From positions 1 through 64,000 of the forward strand of contig VXAI01000166.1 in assembly GCA_013399305.1 (NCBI GenBank): a stretch of 64,000 bases of DNA. Direction: 5' to 3'. A model generated the notes under the pieces. The model ran no database searches, had not been told where the DNA came from, and saw nothing but the letters and a program-made list of their open reading frames with translations. Of the stretch, positions 11,329-25,292 are shown one piece after another. Origin of the DNA: Rostratula benghalensis (lineage: Eukaryota; Chordata; Aves; Charadriiformes; Rostratulidae). Position 1 is the first letter of the stretch. Each line of letters opens with the position of its first letter. The position numbers and the translations under genes are program-made.

Positions 11329-13574
11329 GGGGATAGTGTAACGTGAATTTATATGTTTGTGTATGTTTCAATAGTCCAACTTCCCAAAGACAAATGAAAA
11401 AAAAATCCCTGTTGGGGAATGGAGTGCCTCTTGCCATTACAGATAAATGGTCTTGTCTGTCCACTCCTCAAGTATACATCATTGAGAATCTTTTGTTTGC
11501 AGACAGTGTGAAGTTTGTCTATTTTCTCCTCTCTACCAAGAGGTGAGTAACAACATAAATTTGTCCAAGCGAATAATCTAGTAATTAGAGGCTAAGTGGC
11601 TGAATGTTTTAGGCATTGCCCATTGTTTCAAGAGAGGCATGTGCAATTTTCTTCTGTAGTTAAGATTGTGTGTGGTTTTGTGATGTTGGTACTCCTGAAC
11701 AAATTTTCTTTAGACTATATCAGATATAAATACCACTCTATGAAGAATGAAAAAAACCCAACAACCCAACTTGATAAATTATCCAGCCTGCTAATGAGGG
11801 GGTAATTACCTTGTTAGTAATTTTTCTTTTTTATTGTTGTGTCTGTTTTGTGGTTGATTGGAGGTATAACCCTTACCGGTTTTGACAGGTAGACCAAACT
11901 TACCTCGGAATACACTTTTTGTTCTTGTATGCTGAGAACAAACACAGATGAGGAAAAAATCCAGTGCACTGTGAGTACCATTGTAAGGCATAATGAAGCT
12001 GTAAACCCTAATAGAAAAACTGTACCTATAATATATAATATCCTTTCGATCAATACTAGAAACTCTGAAAAACATGAAACATATTCACTTATAATAATGG
12101 GAGTATTGCTCTTTTGTATTGATAAGAAGCCTTAGGTTTTTTTTTTTTTCTTTGTCAAAATGATACCTTGGTTATTGTGTCATTTTAATTTTAGCAAGAG
12201 TCAATTTGGGGACAGAATAGCCTGCCAGCAACCAATTTTGCCTGCAGAACTTCCCATCAGTTTTACAATAAGTAATAGTGTAAGCACTTAGTTTACCTTG
12301 TGATGTCTCTTCTAGGTGACATAAATTAATTCATTTGGATAAATCTATTGAAGACAAAACTTCTGTTCCTCCTTCCATTTAAGGAACACCAGTTAATTTT
12401 AGTCATAAATACAATACATACAAACATAAGCTTTAAAAAAGGAGGTCTGTGGTTTAAAAGGAGGAACTGATTTGAAAAAAGTCAATGCATCCATATTAGT
12501 GAGAGAAATAAGAGGGATGAGGGATGCTGGATTAAAAAATTATGGTTTTTTTAAAATGGAACTAAACCACTTTTTTTAGAATGGAATAATGTTACTTGTA
12601 TGTATGAACTCTTAACTCAAAGGAGGAGTTATTAGATTTGGGGGTATTTGAAGGTAAGGGCTGAATTGTCTTGCAAAAATTACTGCAAGATGAAATAAAA
12701 TTCAGATCTCTACTAATCAGGCAATAAGGGTCCAGATGGATTTGATTTCAAGAAGACTATAAGGTCCCTTTCTTAACAATCTGTGCAACGAGAAACAGCT
12801 GTTCTCTGACCTTCCTATACAGTCGTGCAAATATATATGTATGCATTTCTATCAGTGGATAAAAATGTAGACATGTCAAGAAAAAAACTAAGATATCAAC
12901 CAGCTGTTCTTTCAAAAATAACACAATTTTCTTAGCGTTAATAGGCATATATTGCAACACCTTAAAGCAAAACAGAAGCTGGGATAGGGTTTCATATGTG
13001 TATAACAGATCAGTAAGTTTTTTAATTAAAGGATATTTGCAGCAAAAAGTATTTTAATAACCAGAGAAATTGTTATTATTCATTGCTCTTAGAATTGTAA
13101 TTTCATACAAACATTTAAGGATTTTATGAATTAATTTCAGGAGACCAAAGATTTGGAAATTATTTGCTTTTTTACAAAAGATATCTAAGACCAACAAAGT
13201 GCAAAGAAAAAAAAGATATATCCTTAGGTGTCAAAGGACTTGAAAATTAATGAATGTTAAATAAAAAATACAAAAATGATAGTATACTGAAACTGAAGCA
13301 TGACAGCAAACCCACAGTGGCTCATGTAGCCATGAAAGAAATATACTGACTTGCAGAATTGGCATTCCTTTGGGGGGAAAAAACCACCCTACTTAACCTC
13401 ATGAATAAGCAGGAGAAAGTATTTTTGAGAACAAGGCCAAAATTTAAAAGTATAGATTGAAAACGAATTTTCTATAGAGGCTCTTTGCTTCTCACAAATT
13501 ACCTTTGGGTTATGAGCACGCGTTTTCAGTTAATTTCAGTATTATCTCCTTAGGGCTTCCTTCTGCTGCTTTTT
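11329..13574. other. Intergenic, no gene seen
   Basis: AT-rich with many stops. A few 60-90-codon open frames occur on both strands but match no family and lack compositional signs of coding. Confidence 0.65.
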
Positions 13575-14600
13575 CACAGAATATCAGGGATTGGAAGGGA
13601 CCTTGAAAGATCATCCAGTCCAATCCCCCTGCCACAGCAGGAACACCTAGATCAGGTCACACAGGAACGCGTCCAGATGGGTTTTGAATGTCTCCAGAGA
13701 AGGAGACTCCACAACCTCTTTGGGCAGCCCATTCCAGTGCTCCATCACCCTCACCGTGGAAAAGTATTTCCTCATATTTAAGTCCTGTGTTCCAGCTTGC
13801 ACCCATTGCCCCTTGTCCTGACATTGGCCGTCACTGAGAAGAGTCTGGCTCCATCCTCCTGACACTCACCCTTTACATATTTATAAACATTAATGAGGTC
13901 CCCCCTCAGTCTCCTCTTCTCCAAGCTAAAGAGACCCAGTTCCCTTAGCCTTTCCTCCTATGGCGGATGCTCCACTCCCTTCATCATCTTTGTTGCTCTG
14001 CCCTGGACTCTCAAGCAATTCCCTGTCCTTTTGAACTGAGGGGCCCAGAACTAGACAGAATATTCCAGATGGGGTCTCACCAGGGCGGAGTAGATGGAGA
14101 GGAGAACCTCTCTGGACCTACTGACCATAACACTTCTAATACACCCCAGGATGCCATTGGCCTTCCTGGCCACCAGGCTCATGGTCATCCTGCTGTCCAC
14201 CAGGACCCCCAGGTCCCTTTCCCTTATGATGCTCTCCAACAAGTCCGTTCCCAACATATACTGGTACCTGGGGTTGTTCTTGCCCAGATACAAGACTCTA
14301 CACTTACCCTTGTTATATTTCATTAAATTTCTCCCCACCCAACTCTCCACTCTGTCCAGGTCTCACTGGATGGCAGCACAGCCTTCTGTCATGTTGCTCC
14401 ATTACCTTTCTAGAGATAGAAGCGAGGCTGACTGGTCTGTAGTTACCCAGGTCCTCCTCATTGCCCTTTTTGAAGACTGGAGGGATACTTGCTTTCCTCC
14501 AGTCCTCATTCCCCACTACTTGCCAAAGATGATGGAGAGTGGCCTAGCAATGACTTCTGCTAGCTCCCTCAGCACCCATTTCCTTTTACTGGCTTCCTGG
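13575..14600 (-). mobile_element. CR1 LINE, internally deleted, reverse orientation
   Basis: Read on the minus strand this is the C-terminal half of a CR1 ORF2. At 14410-14516 there is a reverse-transcriptase N-terminal segment (EDWRKAS, then NYRPVSLASI). At 14051-14370 come the thumb and post-RT segments (NLMKYNKGKC, DLGVLVDSRM, KANGILGCIRS, YSALVRPHLEYSV), and at 13647-13865 the C-terminal segment ([20 protein letters not shown]). The 3' untranslated tail ends at about 13575. In the family, some 150 residues, including the palm motifs with the catalytic aspartates, lie between the first two segments. Here they are only ~20-40 bases apart (junction near 14390). Stops and frame changes confirm it is dead. 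The right edge is approximate: RELAEVIARPLSIIF-like coding reaches ~14580. Confidence 0.9.
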
Positions 14601-15267
14601 CTAAGAAATGTAAGACTTATTCGTTACTATTGTGCTCAAAACCTCCACACTTGAGATTCTCACATTAATAATTTACTTAAAAGAACTCTTTATCTAAAAT
14701 CGTATTTTAAAAATCTTTACAAAACACTAATTTGAGACTAAGCTACTGGAATATCACTATGAAGAATTTTATCCTTTCCCCTGTAATTGAATTTTCTCCT
14801 TTCCCATGTTGTTGAAAGAAATAAAAGTTGAGGTTTTCAAATGAGAATTAAGGTACTTTCCTTGATCTAGATTTTAGTATGATCAGAGCAATGAACTCTA
14901 AAGTTCCAGCAGCGCCCTAGCATAAACAGAAATTATGAGACTTTGGAAGCCCTCAAATTGTACTCTGGACGAGGACAACAAATTTTCAGGGATAGTACAA
15001 AACCAGTTACTTTGTGGCATTCCTATCATGGAGTGCAATAGGATGGTAACAACTTACCACAACCTAAACTAGAAATTTTCATCCTCAGTTTTCTAGAGTG
15101 GCTTCAGGGCAGCATCCTTCTCCTTCCTTCTTCAAAATTCAAGATTTTTTTTTATTTTTTTTTCAAACATAATGACTACTTTCTGCTTCCAGTCATTATG
15201 TTTTTCACATGCGTATGTACCTAAGCTGTCTATCTAGGGTTCTAACTAGCAGAAGATGAGAAGAGCA

Positions 15268-15342
15268 GGTTTGTGGGGTTTTTGGGTAGTTTTTCTGTGG
15301 AGTTTGGGAGGCTGGGTGGGGTTTTTGGGTTTTGTTTTTTCT
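15268..15342 (+). repeat. G/T-rich tract with G-quadruplex motif
   Basis: Within this tract, 15306-15329 reads GGG-N5-GGG-N1-GGGG-N5-GGG. That fits the canonical four-run quadruplex pattern with loops of 5, 1 and 5 bases on the plus strand. Confidence 0.75.
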
Positions 15343-16209
15343 GTCCCTGCCTTCTGGCAAATACACGGGAAAGATTCCCTAGCACTCATCATTGCAGCAT
15401 GATGGTAATAAGGTACAAATAAGACTCATCAAATAGTAATCAAGGTTGTATTTTGAGTACCTTAGATATGTAACATTATCTGCACTTTGCCAGTCTGTGC
15501 TTGAAAACCACATAGCTAATCATTAAATCTATTATGATGTGTAATAGTTAAGTTTGTATTGTATGACAAGGATGTTACTAGCCTATGAATGTGTGAGCCT
15601 ACCAGAAAAAACAGCCAACTGTCAGAAATAACCACTCAAATTCTCTGGTAGATGAGGCATGTTAAACTAATAATAAAATTAAGTTTATAAAAGAAGACTA
15701 CCTAGTTAAAAAATTCTGGAAGTCTTTCTCTGTAAACATAAGTCATATTTAACTTTGTAATTCACATGCTGTGAATTCTGATATTTTATCCCTATATCTA
15801 GGAATGGGAAAATTATTATTGGGTTTGAGAATTGCTAGAATAATCAAGAAAGTAGTTTTCCCTATCTCTTGATGACTTAAGGTGGACTGAGAATCAAGGT
15901 GATGTCAGGGATGAACTCATCCTACTCTTCTTTGATTGAATAGCTGTGGCTCGTGAATATAGACGTGACTTACACTGCTGGAATCTGTTATCTTGGGAAG
16001 CTCAATATCCAGCACTGCTGCTAGTTAGTGCAGTTTCATGAAATCCTGATGTACACTTCTACCAAAAAGAATGCCCTTAAACTAAAAAACTGTGTTTTGA
16101 ATTAATTTTCAGGGTTTTCAGTATTAGAAAGTTCTATAATTACATTTTGCCTTGCATTTGTAGGAAGGTGAAATTTTGTATAGTAGTCAGTCTTGGAATT
16201 TTAACAACG

Positions 16210-16217
16210 TGACGTCA
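16210..16217. promoter_or_regulatory. Perfect CRE palindrome (candidate)
   Basis: TGACGTCA is the full CREB/ATF consensus. It retains a CpG in CpG-poor DNA, far from any recognised promoter. It may be chance. Confidence 0.3.
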
Positions 16218-18017
16218 GCTCTTGGGGGCTATTTTTTCACATGACTGAAAGATCCAGATCCTTGAGGGTCCAGTATAATGCATGATTGTCCCCAAAAGAA
16301 GCACTTTGAAAATATAGAGGCAGATTTCCCTTTTCATCCTAATCTCTCTTGCAGGTGAAGCAGAGAACGTGGCTATGAGAGTCTGCTTCAACCCTAGCTC
16401 TTGCATTTCTTTAAACTGTTGGTTCAGCCTGAGGATCAATAGGTAGAAGAGTCATCATGGTATTCTTCTCTGTCTTGAGCCATTCTCTACATTGCTCAGC
16501 CACAGAATTAAAGCAAGTATCTTTTTTTTTAAAATTAAAAAAGGCATTTCAGTTTCCTAGAAGTGTTTGGCAAGATCCCTCTGAGTGACTTTAAGGAAGG
16601 GGTGGGCTGGTGGGCAGAACTGACTTTATGCTGAGTGGTAGGTAATCTTTATGGATCAAAAGCAGGCTTGGAAAGCTTGAGCTGGAGTTATGCCAGAAGA
16701 ACTCAATAGAAGCAGATGTCTGGCAGATTTAGGAAATCAAAATGGAGATCAAAATCTGCATGGTAAAATTATATAAAAATCATAACTAGTAGATCTAAAA
16801 CTAACTACAGGAAAATGGCTTACTGCTACTGTAAGAGACCAGTAATCATCTCAACTGGTCAGCAATGCCCGCAGAAACAAGGAATGACTACAAATGAAAG
16901 AAAAATTTAAAAGCATTAAAAAATAATTTATAAAATTACAGTGGAAGTATACCTGTGCTACTTCTTGACATAGTATAAGAATAATAAACCAAATAAACTA
17001 CAAAGTAATTATTTTGAATTTGAATACTAATTTAATGATTTTTTTTTTCTTATGCAGCTTTTTTTTGATGGAACTCATTTCTGCAGAATGTCAAATTTAA
17101 AGAAATTTATTAGGAAAAAAAAAGTGAGCATGAATGAATGTAGCTGATATTAACACAGGTTAAGAAAAATAACTACAAGTTCTCAAGTTTAACTTGGATA
17201 TAAGCAATAAATCCCAGGAGAAAAAAAAAAAAGTTAACTGTTAACTGAAATTCACTTGCCTAGGAATGCTGCATGGGAATTCCTGAACTTTTCTCTGAAA
17301 TAATCCAAATGTTATTCTATACCAGTCTTACCTAAACAATGTTTTTATGTTGCTGTTTTAGGAATGCTTTCTTCTAGTTTATGGCTTTGAGAATACACAT
17401 GAAAGGTAAAGCTCTGAAGTTAATGTGTTAATGTTTGACCATTGTAAAGTAGTGAGGCAGAGATGATATATAGCATTACATCTTTTAGAGTTATATACAG
17501 AATATATATATATGTCTCACTAACAGTGAAATTCTATGTTTTCACAAAGTAACCAATGCTTTCTGTACATTTCAAAGATTATCAAGGAAATGTGTACTTT
17601 GCAAAAATCTTCCTGGGAATTATTTGTCTGCTGAGGATGAGATGGGAGTGTGGAACAGGACACACATGGACAGAATGAATGGAAGAGGAGGAGATAATTG
17701 ATAGGCAATTACAGTGACAATTGATGGAGTTGTCCTAGGCTGTTAGCACAGCCTAAAAATTTAAATTGAGTATGGGGGGAAGGAGATAAAACCTGTATGC
17801 TACCCTAATAGTGTAGTTACACCAAAACATCTGTCACTTACTTAAATGCTATTTACAATGAGATCTTTGTGCAGTTCACTAGTACAGAGCTATGCCTCTC
17901 CTGAGGAAGTTACGTAGCACTGTTTATTCATCACCACCTGCTGCTCTGTGAGCAACAAGATATATAGCTGTTGGTGGCTGAGGAGAATGTCTGAAGAAAA
18001 GAATGACTAAAGAAGGA

Positions 18018-18027
18018 GGGGGGGGGG
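18018..18027. repeat. G10 homopolymer
   Basis: Ten consecutive G in a purine-rich context (agaagga before it). G runs of this length are rare in this AT-rich window and are a likely sequencing-length artefact site. Confidence 0.9.
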
Positions 18028-20716
18028 CTAAAGAGACATACATCACGTACACAGACTTACCTTCTGTCATCAGGAATATGTCAGTTGGATTCAGAAAGTA
18101 TGTTGCAAGGCTGTGTGGAAAATAGAAGCAGTTTCACCTTGTTGAAAATTTAGTTATGTTAACTTCTGGAATCTGCACTGCTACAAAGACCTTTATGAAG
18201 TTAAAGTAAAAAGTGCTGAGGTATCAATATATAATTTAACAATGGTTACATATGAAGATCACTGGGCTTCTCTACAGATTGTTTTGTTGGCTTTGGTATT
18301 TTTTTGAAGCCTTACTTCAAAATTTCCCCTAACCCCCAATTAGACAGCTTGTCATCTTTGGAAAAGATGATACAATCTTATTACACTCTTTAAATGGTTG
18401 AAGAATTTGACATGTGGCATAATCATGCCAGTTGTTTTGTTTGGACTGGAGGCTGCTGGTTCAATGGATGTCACGTGGTACTATTTTTATTAAGAATACA
18501 GGTCGGTATGCAGCATCTCAAGCAGGCATTAGATTTTGGATATTGCTCAGCCCTGTTTCCTTCTAGCAAGAGCTGTAGACTGAAATCAGCATGAGTACTT
18601 GAGGTCCATTGGGGTGCTATTCTGCATATGATGGGAAAACAGCATTTAGAAAAACTCAATTTGTAGAAACTTCAGTGAAGTGGATAGTTGATTTCAGCAA
18701 GGGGCTTTCAAACTGGATAAAAGCATGCAGGGATGTCAAACCTAAATTATAAACACTTGTCTATATAACACATGTTATAAGCAATACTCATTTGTGTGTT
18801 CTGTGTGTGACCTTATTTGCAAGGGTCTAGGTCACTTGTTATTGTAGATGGGCTTCAAAGTTACAAATAGCCTATCTACTCAGGAGACCAAAGAACTACC
18901 CAGTGGAGCTTAGTTTATTGCATTCTTACAATAGTTCATTTTTCTCACTTGCTTCATAAGAAAAATAGTGAGTTTAATGCACAAAATGTCACTTTTTATT
19001 GGAGTGGAATTAAGTGCTTCTCTAAAGTAGAATAGCATAATAGCAGGACTGAGCTGTTTTGTTTTTAAGACATTGTAATTATCCCTAGTGTGAGTATATT
19101 TGAATAGATAGAATGGAGAAACGGAATGAGTACATAGACCTGTCTCCAGTTAAATAAAAGCCACTGTGGTTACCTAAACTATCTGATATTTAATTGCCTC
19201 AGAGCATTTCTACAATAAGGCTCAGTGAAGTCTACTGAAATTATGGCTCTAAAGATAGGCCCAATGTTGAAGAGAGACAATAACATAGTATTGCATATTG
19301 AAGATAATCTGTAACCGTAACAATATGGTTTGAAGACTTTTACGTCCAGTATCACTAACAAGTCTGAAGCAGGCTGAATAGCCCTTCTGTGGAAGGATGA
19401 AAATGGGGAGAAGTCCATGATGGCTTTGAAGAGTTTAAAGGTCAGTACGGTGGTGTTTGGAATATTTTGGTAAAGGCAGGCATCTTCCTCAGAGGACAGC
19501 AAGCGGAACAGAAGATAACTGCCCTAAATCCTATGTACTATGGTTCTTACTCATGTAGTCTGATATCAAATTAGCTTTCTGGTGGGCTTCACCTTGTCAC
19601 TTACAGTGCTGTACCAGATTGTGCAATTAACATTTTTGTGTGACAGGCAGTTGCCAGACAGCTGGGGGTGGTAGGGAAAAGCAGATAATTACATGCCTGG
19701 TTTGTGACATGCAAAACCTCTTCTTTCTGTTAAAATCCATGACAGAATCAAGCTCAAATTAAGGAACTACAATAGGAAAGTCTTGCACCGTCAAACATTA
19801 AAGGTCATTTAGTACAAAAGCATAAAGGTCATAGAAAATATGGGAAAGCTCATTGGAGAAGATCTGCTTGTTGTGAAATGCTATAAATTGTGAAGTTTCT
19901 TAGAGGAATGAGTAAACTAAAGAATAATACAAAGTATTAATTTGCATTTTGTAGATACGTACCCATTTTAAAAGTTATTCTTAGCCTTTATGGAACTTTC
20001 CATGATTAAATACTGATTTTAAAAATATAGAACTTTTATGCATTAGCCTTCGCTAGCTAATGAAAAATGATTATCTGAAGGATTGTATGTTAAAAAAAAA
20101 CCTTCATAAACTAAGGCATAATTTAATAGATTTCACAGGGTAGCTAGGGTGAAGATTTTAAATGTCACGGTTTGTCCTAGATTAATAACAAATCTCAGTA
20201 GAAATGCTCAAATAATGTATTGAGTGAGTTAATCTTTCAGTCACGCTCGTTCCCTTATGGGTAAAAGTCACCAGCCAAGAAAGTATCTATACAGTATGAA
20301 TTACATTCTGATAATTCTTTTATACTGCAGAAATGGTAAACCAACACTTTCATCACTTCCTATCCCTTTATTGGATGATATTGAATATTACCGTTTTGGT
20401 GCATACTTTGATTTGCATGATCTTGAAAATAGACTTAACCATTAGAGAGTCACAAAATAAAAATCAGTATTGATGGTAATTTAGCAATAAGTTTGATATT
20501 TAAGAAGAGATACAAATTGTGTACTGTTTATTTTTAAGGCTATGGTACCATGATACTTCGGTCTAACCCTCAGTCACCTCCTTCCTGGAATTCCTGCTTT
20601 ACTTAAAATAAAAAAATTAGTCAAAGTACTCCAATATAGCTTCCAGCATAGACAGAAGCTGAGACCAGAAGGTGAGCAGAAATAAGTCACAATAGGTTTA
20701 CTGACCTGTGATTTTC

Positions 20717-20748
20717 TTTTTTTTTTTTTTAAATGTTAAAAAAAAAAA
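20717..20748. repeat. T14 / A11 inverted pair
   Basis: A run of T is separated from a run of A by aaatgtt, so single strands could fold into an all-A:T hairpin. No other function is visible. Confidence 0.7.
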
Positions 20749-23700
20749 TAAAATTCGTTACTGTTAGCATGGGTTTGTTTGTTTGGGTTTTTTGCTTTAT
20801 TTAATTTTCCCAATTCAGTCCTCTTCTTATAGGCTATCTTTATGCTGGGTACCTTGGCTAGAAAAATGAGCCCCATTTGAAGTATACCTCTGACTTTTAC
20901 CAATCTTTCAGCAGTTTATTTAAAAATAAGAAACAATATGCCACCTTAAATTCAGAGTGATCTACCCTCTGAGAAAGATGCAGAATACAACTTCAGAAAG
21001 ATGGAGCTAAAAATGCTAGAGAAATGCCTGACTACTTTTGGAGTTTTTTTCAGTGAAGGTGATGTTAAAATGTGACCATAACTACAAATTCAGGTGAAAA
21101 TGCAGGAACAGATGGTTCTGAATACACAATTTCATAAATATAAACTATGTATTTAATGTGTGCAGAAGCTGAAATGTGTCTTTAAGCAGGCCTTAAGGAA
21201 GCTCAGTATCAGTGGGTTTAGTAATGTGCTGTTACCTTTGACTTCTACCTCAATGCATTTGGTGTGGTTTAAATGTCTCAAGTGCCCTTGATGTGTAGTG
21301 CTCTATGTCATCATTGGTACTCATTTTTTTTCTCAACTTAGGCCACAAAGAATAGTCTGTTTTTCTGTTGAATTACTCCATAGAGCACTTTTTCTAAAGG
21401 TTTTTATTGAAATGCCAGTGTACTTAGGGCCAAATAATCCTACCTCGTGCAGAGTTCAGATAAATTACTTCTCCACAGAACCTATTGTGGTTAAAGAATG
21501 GGATTTGAAAACTGCATAGTTATGTGTGTAGATGCTATGTTGCATGCTGTGCTTTAATGCCAACCTTCTTTGCATGAGCTTTTTGTGACCCAGTTCGTTG
21601 CTATGACAAAAAAATCATATCCCTTCCCCAACCTCGTACCCAGTGGTTATTCAACAAGAATAGCTGTTAGATGTATCCCCCATTGCAAGAAGCCACATTT
21701 CTTGAAAGAAAAGACAGCCATAAGGTGACTGAACAGAGCAGGACTTGTAGCTGTGCCCTGCAAAACAGCCTCTTGTGCTGTCCTTTGTTTCCCCAATTGA
21801 ACTTTCCAGCCATTAGTACTCTTATGTGTCTTCCTTTTACAAGCAGAAAAGTAGATAAGAGCTGAGAGGTGGGAATGGCCAGAATATCTGTAAACTGTTG
21901 TTCCTGTATTACTGTTCAGTGATTCACATGTGATTATTTGGGTGGGTATTGATCTTAAACTGAAAGGGCAGTTCACAAATAACTGAAACCTCATATTTAA
22001 AAATGAAAGTAATAAAGCAAAATGTTCCTGTGGAAAGTATATCTACCTAGAAGAAAAAAAGAAAATTCTTTATCTATCCTGTTGGTTATATTAGGAGTTA
22101 TACTACAGTCTGCAGTTGCAGTTTATCACCCATTTAAGCACAGGAATTCTGACTGGGTTTTGGAAAATGCTTTCTGATATCTTTCCTACTTTTCTTACTT
22201 AAATTTTTGCACAATGAGTGCACGCATCTGAAAGGGTTTCTCTTCTGTCCTGCAGCAACCTTCATGTGGCAGGAGAGGGCTCTTCTCTTTGCCTTTTATA
22301 TTCCGCTCATCCACATCAGTCTTCTAGGTTTTTCAGCTACCCTAAAAGCAAGATTATTAAATCTTACTTAAAAATCACTTCTATGTTTACAATATATTTT
22401 GTATTTATGTGAACATAATTCTACTCTCTACTCCATCTAAAGAAAATAAAATGGGGAATGTGGTTTGGAAGCATATCCAAAACTCCCATATTGCTTTGGT
22501 GGCAAGCTAGAAACACAGAGAGGAAGGCAGCCTTTGGGCTCTGCTGATGTCAGTTAACTGAGTCAAGGTCTGTTTGATACAAGACAACACAGGTGACATA
22601 CATGTTGATATGACACACCCTACACTTGACCAGATCCCTAATAGTGATGATAGAATGCTGCATTCTACAAAATCTAGTAATAAAAGAGGTGAACAAAACA
22701 ACATTTGTGTTATGCCACTGCTTGGAAATCCTGGTTAGTTTTTTTGGGGTTTTTTTTGTCTAAAGATAGAGGATAAATTCCTTTAAGGTGAATAACAAAT
22801 TAGGGTTACCATAACTTTCTTTAGTTTTGCTGCTTTTGGTCAAGAATGCTAGAATGAATGGTAAAATTTTGTGGTTATTCAACGCAATTTTTAAACTCCC
22901 TTTTCCCTTCGTCTCAACCTTTTTCATTTTTTGTGTGTGTGGTTGTGGTGTTTAAAAATTGCTCAGGTGGAAAATTCCTAAATTATCTTACTGGTTTTTG
23001 AAATAAAATTTAAAAAGTGAAAACATTAAATGAGGAAGAGTGTTTGGGAGTTTTCTGTACTAGCACTCTTTTTAATACAGCTAGCTTTTGCCACTTAACG
23101 TGTCTAATTCAATACCCATACTGGCTTTAATTTGAGACTGAAGATCAGTAAAGAAAATATGAGATAATACTTCAGAATTATATTACCTTTTCAGACATGT
23201 TTTCAGAAAATAGAAAATAGTGTTTTTTTCTGAAGTTAGTGGAATCATAAGGTTTTTTCATGAGCTCAGTATCTCAGATCCGAGCTTAAATCTTTACTGT
23301 GTGTTTTAGGTTTCAGTGTGGATAGGATCACAGATGGCTATGGAGAAGTACAGATCCTGTTTTCCTTCTGCAATTCCCAGCACTGCATGAGGAGACAAAA
23401 GCGATGAGTTAATAGCTGAAATTTTTCAGTTAAATAGAAGTGCTCTGGTCTTACTTGTTCACTCTGGTTGACTGATACTTTACGCTGTTCATTACCATAT
23501 GGACTGTATGTTTTAGATGACTGAGACGTGAAAAACTTATATATAATTGATATGAAAAATGTAGTGACGTGGTAGTCTGACATAACTACTTCAGACTGTA
23601 CTTTGTGCTTTAAAAAAGTGCAATTGTTCCATTATAATGCAGAGATCTGCAAGATTTTTAACTATGCAATTATAACATAATATTAGTGTGGCAATCTTAC

Positions 23701-24009
23701 ACTTGATATAACGTAGCAATTTTCACTGTGTTCCCATTAATTCTGAGTTAATGACAGTTTGATATGATCTTGATAGTATAATCCTAATGCATGACATATC
23801 CAATAAATTCTGAATTAGAACTGCAATTCTAGCTTTTCAAAAAATCAGATTTTTAATAGGGTATAACAGAAAACAGTTCAAAATATTAGGATATTCTCAT
23901 TATTCCATCAAGGAAATCCAATTATCAGTTAAAGCCTTACATTCCTACTTTATTAAGAAACATTATGCAGGTGGCTTCATGCAAAGTGTAAGGCATATGT
24001 ACATCACCG

Positions 24010-24050
24010 GTGTGTGTGTATATATAAACATATATATATCACATACATAA
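24010..24050. repeat. (TG)n/(TA)n microsatellite
   Basis: gtgtgtgtgtatatataa passes into acatatatatatcacatac. It is an alternating purine-pyrimidine simple repeat. Confidence 0.8.
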
Positions 24051-25200
24051 GAGTACAAACATGTTCTATCTGTAGCTTTGTAAAGAAAACATGGAATATT
24101 CTTTGCTTGCAGTACCTTACTGTAACCTCTATTTGGACACAAAACCACTATAACAACTTATACATTTTGAAACAATGCAGTAAAGAAAACCAAGTATAGA
24201 ACAAAGCAGAAAAATTATTTATGACCATCATAAATAGGTATAGCAGTTTGAGAATGACACAATATAGGCATGGTTTATGTGCGTATCCTCTATACTAGTG
24301 GTCATTGTATTGCATGTTATCTGACTCTCCATATATACTTTTCAAAGACTACTCCTGATGTTATTTAACATGCAGGCAGAAATATTAATTATAATGCAAA
24401 TTTCCTTAAGAGAAAGAAGTTATCAGTGGTAGCTTCTCTGTGTGATTTCCATACACCCTCAACCCCTCGAATGTCTCAAAATTATTTCATGCTGCAGGTT
24501 TCCAACAGGTAAATGGCGATCAAATTAGGTATGGATTTATCAAGAATGCATAAGTACTTTGGGTATAGGAGTCAAGTGGTACATATACCAGCCCTGATAT
24601 TTAGATCATCTGGATTGGGAGGTTCGTAAAGTCCATGACTGAAATATACTAATGAATTGATTATAATAACTCTATCTTGGATCACAATCAATGTGTCACT
24701 ATAGAAGATTTGATCTAGATCAAATGCTTTACAACTGATTTAATTTGTTTTGATTTCTTTCTACACGTGGTTGGTTTGTTTGTTTTTAAAACTGGTGGTG
24801 ATTTGGGATCCAAGTATACCAGGAGCCCAAAATCTAAGCACAGGTACCAGCCTACCTTTACTGTTTTACACTAAGCACAGGGAGGAAAAAAGGGAAGCAA
24901 AAAGTAAAGAAGCAAAGGTTTCCGATTACTATAAATGTTTTAAAGAAAAACATTTGTTCAGCTTTTCAAGGGACCTTTAATCAGTGTCTCAATTTCTAGG
25001 TGAAAATTTTTGGATGCTCTGATGAAGTGATGCGAAAAGTTTTGGTGATAAATATGCTTTGTTCTGACTAAGAGGAGACAATTCTTTACAGACTTTTCTT
25101 CCACAATGAAACCCATTGTTATCAGACAACTTTAGCCTCATTTGATGTACCAAAAAAAGCACTAAAGTCCTCTTGAACTCCAAACTGATGAAAAACCTAT

Positions 25201-25292
25201 AACCCGCATCCCCCTCCCCCCCCCCCAAAAAAAACCCAAACAAACCAAAAAAAACCCCCAAAAAAACCAAAACAAAAACCCCCAAACCCATG
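25201..25292. repeat. C- and A/C-rich low-complexity tract
   Basis: A C5-T-C11 block (25210-25226) is followed by A8 and repeated (A)n(C)3-5 units. The minus strand is G/T-rich with quadruplex potential in the G11 block. Confidence 0.85.

Noticed and set aside
14094..14654. 186-codon plus-strand open frame
   Set aside because: It is the antisense shadow of the minus-strand CR1 element at 13575-14600.
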